This document shows positions 12,389-17,039 of a stretch of DNA of 17,039 nt, in pieces; position 1 is the first letter of the stretch; each line of letters begins with the position of its first letter. The notes under the pieces are model-generated. The model worked only from the letters and a program-made list of their open reading frames with translations, did no database searches and was not told where the DNA came from. The stretch comes from Cellvibrionales bacterium UBA2511. GTDB lineage: Bacteria; Pseudomonadota; Gammaproteobacteria; Pseudomonadales; Porticoccaceae. The stretch spans positions 90,158 to 107,196 of the forward strand of contig DDNV01000085.1 of the NCBI GenBank assembly GCA_002341315.1, written 5' to 3'. The position numbers and the translations under genes were made by a program.

Positions 12389-15166
12389 ATGAGCAGATTT
12401 TTTCGGGTAGGGTTTCTGATGATTGTGGCAGGTCTGGTACTGGCCTGCTCCAGTGATATGACTGGAAATCCGGAGGTTGCCAAGGCGGAGGCCTATCTTG
12501 CGGAAGGCAGGAACAATGCTGCCGTTATCGAGTTGAAAAATGCATTGCAGAAGAATGGCAACAACCAGCAGGCAAGATGGTTATTGGGTGAGTACTATTT
12601 CAGCGAAGGAGCCTACGCCAATGCTGAAAAAGAATTGAAGGCAGCTCATGAACTGGGTCAATCCGATAGTGATGTATTGCCTCTTCTTGCCCAGGCACAT
12701 CTTTCACAAAACCAATTTGAACCTCTGCAGGAACTGTCGGTAGAAACGCTCTCTGGTGCTGATCTTTCCATGGTGCTCACATCACAGGGACTGGGTTTGC
12801 TGGCACGGGGACAGGAGGAAGAGGCTGCGTTACTGATAGATAAAGCCATTTCAGCAGCCCCTGATCTTCCCTATGCACTGGTGGCCCAGGCCAAGCTGAA
12901 AGGTACACAGTCTGACGGTGACTGGACTGAAGCCCGGCGTTTGCTGGGTAATGTATTTGACAAGGCGCCGGAATACGCCCCGGCGTTAAGCCTGCTTGGT
13001 GATATTGAGCTGCAAAGTTTGAACCTGGATGCTGCAGAAGCTGCCTACTCAAAAGCGCTGGCCAGTGACGATGATCGCTTTGAAGACCGCTATAAACGGG
13101 CGCTGGTAAGGTTGCAAAAGGAGGACAATGCCGGTGCCTCTGAGGATGTGGCGGTGTTGGTCAGGCGTTCGCCAAAAAGCCCGGCGGCCAATTATGTGCA
13201 GGGGATAATTCACCTCCGAGAAGATGATTTGAAGGCTGCCACGGCGGCTTTTGACTTGGCGCAAACGGATGGAGACCGCTACCCCATGTCGCTATTCTAT
13301 CTGGCGACAGCTCACGACAAACTGGGTAATTCTGCGCAGGCAGAAGATTTTGCCTATCGCTACCTTTCCATCGCGCCGGACAGCGCTCCCGGAAGGAAAC
13401 TTCTCGCCAATATGAAACTGCGAGCGGGTGAAGGCGCGGAAGCTGAAGAGTTGATGCGTGCCGTTGTCGAGGCAAGCCCCGAGGATGTGGATGCACTCAA
13501 TCTGCTGTCGGGAGCCCTGATAAAGCAGGGTAAAACCGAGGAGGCATTGACACTTCTGGCTAAAGTGGCTTCTTTGCAGCCCGATTCTCCGGAAGCGCAG
13601 GCCAGGCTGGGCGCAGGGTTGCTTGCAAGTGGTCAGGTGGCGAGCAGTTTTGAGCATATTGAGGCAGCGCTCAAACTTGATCCGGAGTTTGAACAGGCAG
13701 ACATTCTGCTGGTAACGGCCCATCTCAAAGAGGGTGATGTGGATGGGGCGCTGGCTGCGGTAGATGCCTTTGAACAGAAAATGCCCGATAGTGCCGCACC
13801 CCACAATCTGCGTGGGCAGGTCTATCTTTCACAGGACAAACCTGCTGAGGCGAAGACCGCATTTAATCAGGCGCTGACAGTAGCCCCTGACGATGTCACT
13901 GCCAATGACAAGCTGGCACTCCTGTCTATTCGGGATAATGATCTTGATACTGCCAGAGGTTACTACCAGAAAATCCTGGAGGTGCTCCCGGATAATCTGC
14001 CAACACTCATGAAACTGGCAGCCCTGGCTGAATTGGAAAAAGATGATCAGGGTATAGAGGAAAGTCTGAAACGGGCGATGGAGGCCCACCCAAAAGCGAC
14101 CCAGCCCCGGGTTGTACTGGCCCGTTATTATCTGACTAAAGGTGAGCCGCAGCGGGTACCAAATATTCTCAGCACGCTGGATCCTGCGTCACAAAATAAT
14201 CCGGAAGTACTTAATGTAAAGGGGTTGTCACTGCTTGCTCGAAACGATTTTTCTGCGGCCAGATCTACCTTTGAGCAGTTGATAGCCCTTCGTCCTGATG
14301 CGCCCCAGCCGTATTATCATCTGGGTATGACCTATCGTGGTCTGAATGATGTCGATCGGGAAAAAGCAGAATTTGAAAAAGCGCTTCAGATATCTCCCGG
14401 CTATATCGAGCCGCGTGTCGAGCTAACCCGCATATTTCTCCGCGAGAAAGATCAGTCGGCGGTAGAAGAAAACCTCACCATTTTGAAAAGATTGGCGCCG
14501 GAAAATGCGGAGGTTATGCAGCTGGAGGCAGTCTATGCCCTCGAGGGTGGAGACAGGGTGCGTGCGCTGGAACTGTCGGAAAAAGTATTTGCAAAAGCGC
14601 CTACCAGCCGAAACATGTTGTTTCTTGCCCAGCAGCACTGGCTGGCTGGAGATAGAGATACTGCAGAAGGGATGATGACGGATTGGCTCAGTGAACATCC
14701 GAAAGATGTTGCGGTCAGGCATGAGTTGGCGAGCCTGTATGTTGGCAAGGGGGAAGAGGACAAAGCTGTTGAACAGTATCACGCCGCCCTGCAGGACGCT
14801 CCGGAGAGCGTTGTGGTGTTGAACAATCTCGCCTGGTTGTTGCGTGACTCTGATCCCGAAAAAGCACTAAGCCATGCCGAGAAGGCTGTAGATCTCAGCG
14901 ACCGGACACCATCAACACTCGATACCCTGGCGATAGTGCAATTGAAAAACAATCAATTGATAAAGGCGCAGCGTTCTATCGAGCGTGCTCTGGCCGATGG
15001 CAAGGGCAGTCCGGCGATGTATTACCACAGTGCCATGATTGACCACGCTTCGGGGAATACTGAAGCGGCTATTGAGACTTTGCAAAGATTGTTGTCAGAG
15101 AAAAAAGACTTCTCCGAGAGAGCTGAAGCAGAAAAACTGTTGGCAACGTTAACCGCGAAAAACTAG
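12389..15166 (+). CDS. prsT: PEP-CTERM system TPR-repeat lipoprotein PrsT
   Basis: This 925-residue lipoprotein has a signal peptide ending in the lipobox LVLAC with the acylated Cys20. The rest is almost wholly tetratricopeptide repeats, about 34 residues each and more than twenty in number, recognisable from recurring A-x-x-x-Y/F...P patterns such as LAEGRNNAAVIELKNALQK near the N-terminus. Ser21-Ser22-Asp23 follow the cysteine; this does not match the strict Asp+2 inner-membrane retention rule, so outer-membrane anchoring is likely. The length fits the PrsT family, which occurs with the exosortase and with the PrsK/PrsR regulators. It is presumed to be a periplasmic scaffold in PEP-CTERM protein or polysaccharide export. 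The ATG has an AAAGGGA Shine-Dalgarno. The stop codon overlaps that of the convergent transporter gene within a shared CTAG. The identity is strong and the mechanism unknown. Confidence 0.93.
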   Translation: MSRFFRVGFLMIVAGLVLACSSDMTGNPEVAKAEAYLAEGRNNAAVIELKNALQKNGNNQQARWLLGEYYFSEGAYANAEKELKAAHELGQSDSDVLPLLAQAHLSQNQFEPLQELSVETLSGADLSMVLTSQGLGLLARGQEEEAALLIDKAISAAPDLPYALVAQAKLKGTQSDGDWTEARRLLGNVFDKAPEYAPALSLLGDIELQSLNLDAAEAAYSKALASDDDRFEDRYKRALVRLQKEDNAGASEDVAVLVRRSPKSPAANYVQGIIHLREDDLKAATAAFDLAQTDGDRYPMSLFYLATAHDKLGNSAQAEDFAYRYLSIAPDSAPGRKLLANMKLRAGEGAEAEELMRAVVEASPEDVDALNLLSGALIKQGKTEEALTLLAKVASLQPDSPEAQARLGAGLLASGQVASSFEHIEAALKLDPEFEQADILLVTAHLKEGDVDGALAAVDAFEQKMPDSAAPHNLRGQVYLSQDKPAEAKTAFNQALTVAPDDVTANDKLALLSIRDNDLDTARGYYQKILEVLPDNLPTLMKLAALAELEKDDQGIEESLKRAMEAHPKATQPRVVLARYYLTKGEPQRVPNILSTLDPASQNNPEVLNVKGLSLLARNDFSAARSTFEQLIALRPDAPQPYYHLGMTYRGLNDVDREKAEFEKALQISPGYIEPRVELTRIFLREKDQSAVEENLTILKRLAPENAEVMQLEAVYALEGGDRVRALELSEKVFAKAPTSRNMLFLAQQHWLAGDRDTAEGMMTDWLSEHPKDVAVRHELASLYVGKGEEDKAVEQYHAALQDAPESVVVLNNLAWLLRDSDPEKALSHAEKAVDLSDRTPSTLDTLAIVQLKNNQLIKAQRSIERALADGKGSPAMYYHSAMIDHASGNTEAAIETLQRLLSEKKDFSERAEAEKLLATLTAKN

Positions 15167-17039
15167 TTGGAGCTGATAATGCGCCTGGTTCGATAGATCG
15201 TAATCAGTAGAGCGGGCAGTAGCAGTAGGTCAAACAGCAGTGCAGTGAGCAAGCCGATACTGGTCAGTATGCCAAAATGTCCCATAGGGACAAAAGCGCT
15301 GGCCATCAGCAAGCTGAACTGGGCGCACAGAATGATGGTGGTTGTCATCACTGCTCGGCCCGCCAGGCTGTATGTTCGCGCCAGGGCATAGACAGGGCTG
15401 TGGCCCTGTCTGATGCGGTCGATAAAACCGTGGTACAGGTGGATGGTATCGTCAATCGCGATACCGACCGCTACGCTGGCAATCATCGCTGTGGCCATGT
15501 CCAGCCAGATACCCAGAAACCCCATGATGATAAAAATAACGATGATGGGGGAGATGTTTGGAATCATACAAATGAGAGTGTCCTGAACGGATCGCCACAG
15601 ACCCAGCATCAGTAATAAAATCAGTAGGAGGGCCCCGCCAAGACTGTATATCTGGCCTTTGACCAATAGGTCTTCCTGGTCGGCGAACATTCTGCCGGCT
15701 CCCGCCAGCTCCCAATCCGCTCCGGCTATCGGGCTTGCCGTGAGGTAATAGCCAATCCGTTCCATCAGGTCGCCAATCTCATTTGCACCGTGCACATTGA
15801 CGTTGATGGCAACCCGCGCCCGGCGGAAGTCCCGGTCGATAAAGTCATACAAATCTGTGCCGTCATAAATAAACAGGTACTGGCTGATCAGGTCGGCATT
15901 CTGCGGGATTTTCCTGAATCGGTCGTTCTCTTCGTGAAAACCCCAGTGCATTTCTTCCACGAAATCAGCTGCCGACATGCTCTTGTCCACTTCGGGTTGT
16001 CGGCCCAGCCAGTTCTGAAATCCTTTTATGTCCCGTAGTGCCTCCGGTGTAATCAGCGCGTCCGGTTGATCAGAACTGAAGAACACTTCCAGCGGTGTGG
16101 TGCCGACGAGTTTCTCCTCGATGTGTTCTGTCGCCTGACGAAGCGAATGGCTGGGAGGGAAAAACTCGAGAATGTTGGTTTCTACATCGACCTTGAATAT
16201 CTGCGGGATCGTCGCTGCCATGATCATCAGGGTAAAACCCAGCACCCATATCGGATAGCGAATGCCGGTGTGGAAAAGCCCTTTCACCATGACATCCATC
16301 AACCCGAGCCCGGCTTTATGATGGGGCCATTGCCGGTTGTCGTAGCGGGAGAAGATCGGTGGCAGCAGATGTATGACAATCAGATAAATCAGAAAGACCC
16401 CGGCAGCTGCGGTGAGTCCGAAAGTGCTGATGGGCGGAATTGGGCTCAGCCCGAGCGAGGCGAGTCCGGCAGACGTTGTCAGGGCGCTGAACAACGCGGG
16501 TCGACGGATTTGTGATAGGGCGGACTGCACCCTGTCGTTGCCGGACAGACCTCGCTTGGAGGCGTACTGCAGCGCATTGAAAAAATGCACCAGGGCGGCA
16601 ATCGTGAGCGCTGACAGCAGTGGCGGAATAATACCTGCAATGGAATTGAAGGGTTGCCGGAAGATGACGTAGAAAGCAATGGTTGAGCTGACCACGGCCC
16701 CCGTGACAATACCGGTAATGATGACGGCCATCCAGCGATGAAATAGCCACCAGATCAGGATCAAACCGACCAACACAGTGGTGGGAATAAAAATCATGTT
16801 GTCGCGTAGGATGGCCCGCATCTGCGCCACATCAGTGGCGATTTCGCCGGCCATTGCCGTCAGGTAACTGTCCAGTCGATTTTCCTCAACCAGCGCGACA
16901 ATTTCCTGCTCCAGTGCCAGGTGGCGAAAGCTGTCGTCCAATGCCTGGGGAATCACTACGAGCGCGATCGCCGAACCGTCAGCCGCGATCAGGGAATTCA
17001 TGGCAAACCGGTCCGAGAGTGCTCGTTCGCGACGCTCTG
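15163..17039 (-). CDS. RND-superfamily (MMPL-type) transporter, N-terminus cut by window edge
   Basis: The minus-strand frame is open to the right edge and shows 624 residues. The in-frame ATG at 17001 is internal, because the preceding codons (RERALSDRFA) continue the first periplasmic domain. What is visible is the end of periplasmic domain 1, then helices starting near VLVGLILIWWLFHRW and a conserved cluster (IIPPLLSALTIAALVHFF). A second periplasmic domain follows (VETNILEFFPPSHSLRQ onward), then a second helix bundle with GIAIDDTIHLYHGF, whose Asp pair is typical of proton relay. The protein ends in a basic tail, RTRRIISSN. Full members have about 780-850 residues, so some 150-200 are missing. 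MMPL-type members export lipids or other hydrophobic molecules, so it could move the product of the neighbouring lipid-type genes. That link is inference. Confidence 0.88.
   Translation of the reverse strand, partial: ERRERALSDRFAMNSLIAADGSAIALVVIPQALDDSFRHLALEQEIVALVEENRLDSYLTAMAGEIATDVAQMRAILRDNMIFIPTTVLVGLILIWWLFHRWMAVIITGIVTGAVVSSTIAFYVIFRQPFNSIAGIIPPLLSALTIAALVHFFNALQYASKRGLSGNDRVQSALSQIRRPALFSALTTSAGLASLGLSPIPPISTFGLTAAAGVFLIYLIVIHLLPPIFSRYDNRQWPHHKAGLGLMDVMVKGLFHTGIRYPIWVLGFTLMIMAATIPQIFKVDVETNILEFFPPSHSLRQATEHIEEKLVGTTPLEVFFSSDQPDALITPEALRDIKGFQNWLGRQPEVDKSMSAADFVEEMHWGFHEENDRFRKIPQNADLISQYLFIYDGTDLYDFIDRDFRRARVAINVNVHGANEIGDLMERIGYYLTASPIAGADWELAGAGRMFADQEDLLVKGQIYSLGGALLLILLLMLGLWRSVQDTLICMIPNISPIIVIFIIMGFLGIWLDMATAMIASVAVGIAIDDTIHLYHGFIDRIRQGHSPVYALARTYSLAGRAVMTTTIILCAQFSLLMASAFVPMGHFGILTSIGLLTALLFDLLLLPALLITIYRTRRIISSN

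Noticed and set aside
15163..17001. ATG at 17001 as the true start of the transporter
   Set aside because: The frame continues to the window edge with sequence that reads as part of the periplasmic domain, and the first membrane helix would be missing.
1..17039. tRNA, rRNA, insertion sequence or CRISPR array
   Set aside because: No tRNA-like cloverleaf, transposase motif, terminal inverted repeats or regular spacer-repeat pattern was seen. The only tandem repeat is the short one at 7806-7847.

Overview
The window is an accessory block of an exosortase / PEP-CTERM protein-sorting locus (the exosortase A, or 'type 1', variety). It comes from a Gram-negative bacterium, most likely a marine or aquatic gammaproteobacterium. 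The taxonomic placement is inference from gene content and style. The locus identity is well supported, because a PEP-CTERM substrate, a PrsT-type TPR lipoprotein, the exosortase-associated acyltransferase and the ACP / acyl-CoA ligase / PLP decarboxylase / hydrolase set all lie together. The exosortase gene itself is not in the window.

Layout. (a) Positions 1-3882, minus strand: a tightly packed operon running acyl-CoA ligase, then PLP-dependent decarboxylase (4-base overlap), then acyl carrier protein, then alpha/beta hydrolase 2 (1-base overlap, cut by the left edge). A perfect TATAAT box lies in the divergent gap before it. (b) 4007-7605, plus strand: secreted trypsin-like protease, an O-antigen-ligase-like membrane protein with an inserted lectin-like domain, and a low-molecular-weight protein tyrosine phosphatase. 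(c) 7891-9596, plus: a LuxI/GNAT-like acyltransferase and an E1/ThiF-like adenylyltransferase. They face a convergent minus-strand nitroreductase-fold protein (9618-10691). (d) 11109-12050, plus: a PEP-CTERM protein of the THxN type, with a candidate sigma-54 promoter upstream and a strong intrinsic terminator downstream. (e) 12389-15166, plus: prsT. (f) 15163-17039, minus: an RND/MMPL-type transporter, cut by the right edge, whose stop codon overlaps that of prsT.

How they may work together. The PEP-CTERM protein is exported through Sec, held by its C-terminal helix, and processed by an exosortase encoded elsewhere. The polysaccharide-type genes (ligase-like membrane protein, phosphatase) suggest that sorting is coupled to exopolysaccharide production. 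The ligase, ACP, decarboxylase, hydrolase, acyltransferase, ThiF and nitroreductase genes look like a small-molecule pathway: activation and carrier loading of an acid, decarboxylation of an amino acid, acyl transfer, adenylation and flavin redox. Its product is unknown and may serve the sorting system as a lipid, anchor or signal. The most checkable new observations are regulatory. These are a GG-N10-GC sigma-54-like site before the PEP-CTERM gene, a probably leaderless nitroreductase promoter with a perfect palindrome filling its spacer, three 14-bp tandem repeats before the acyltransferase, and paired repeats plus a perfect palindrome before prsT.
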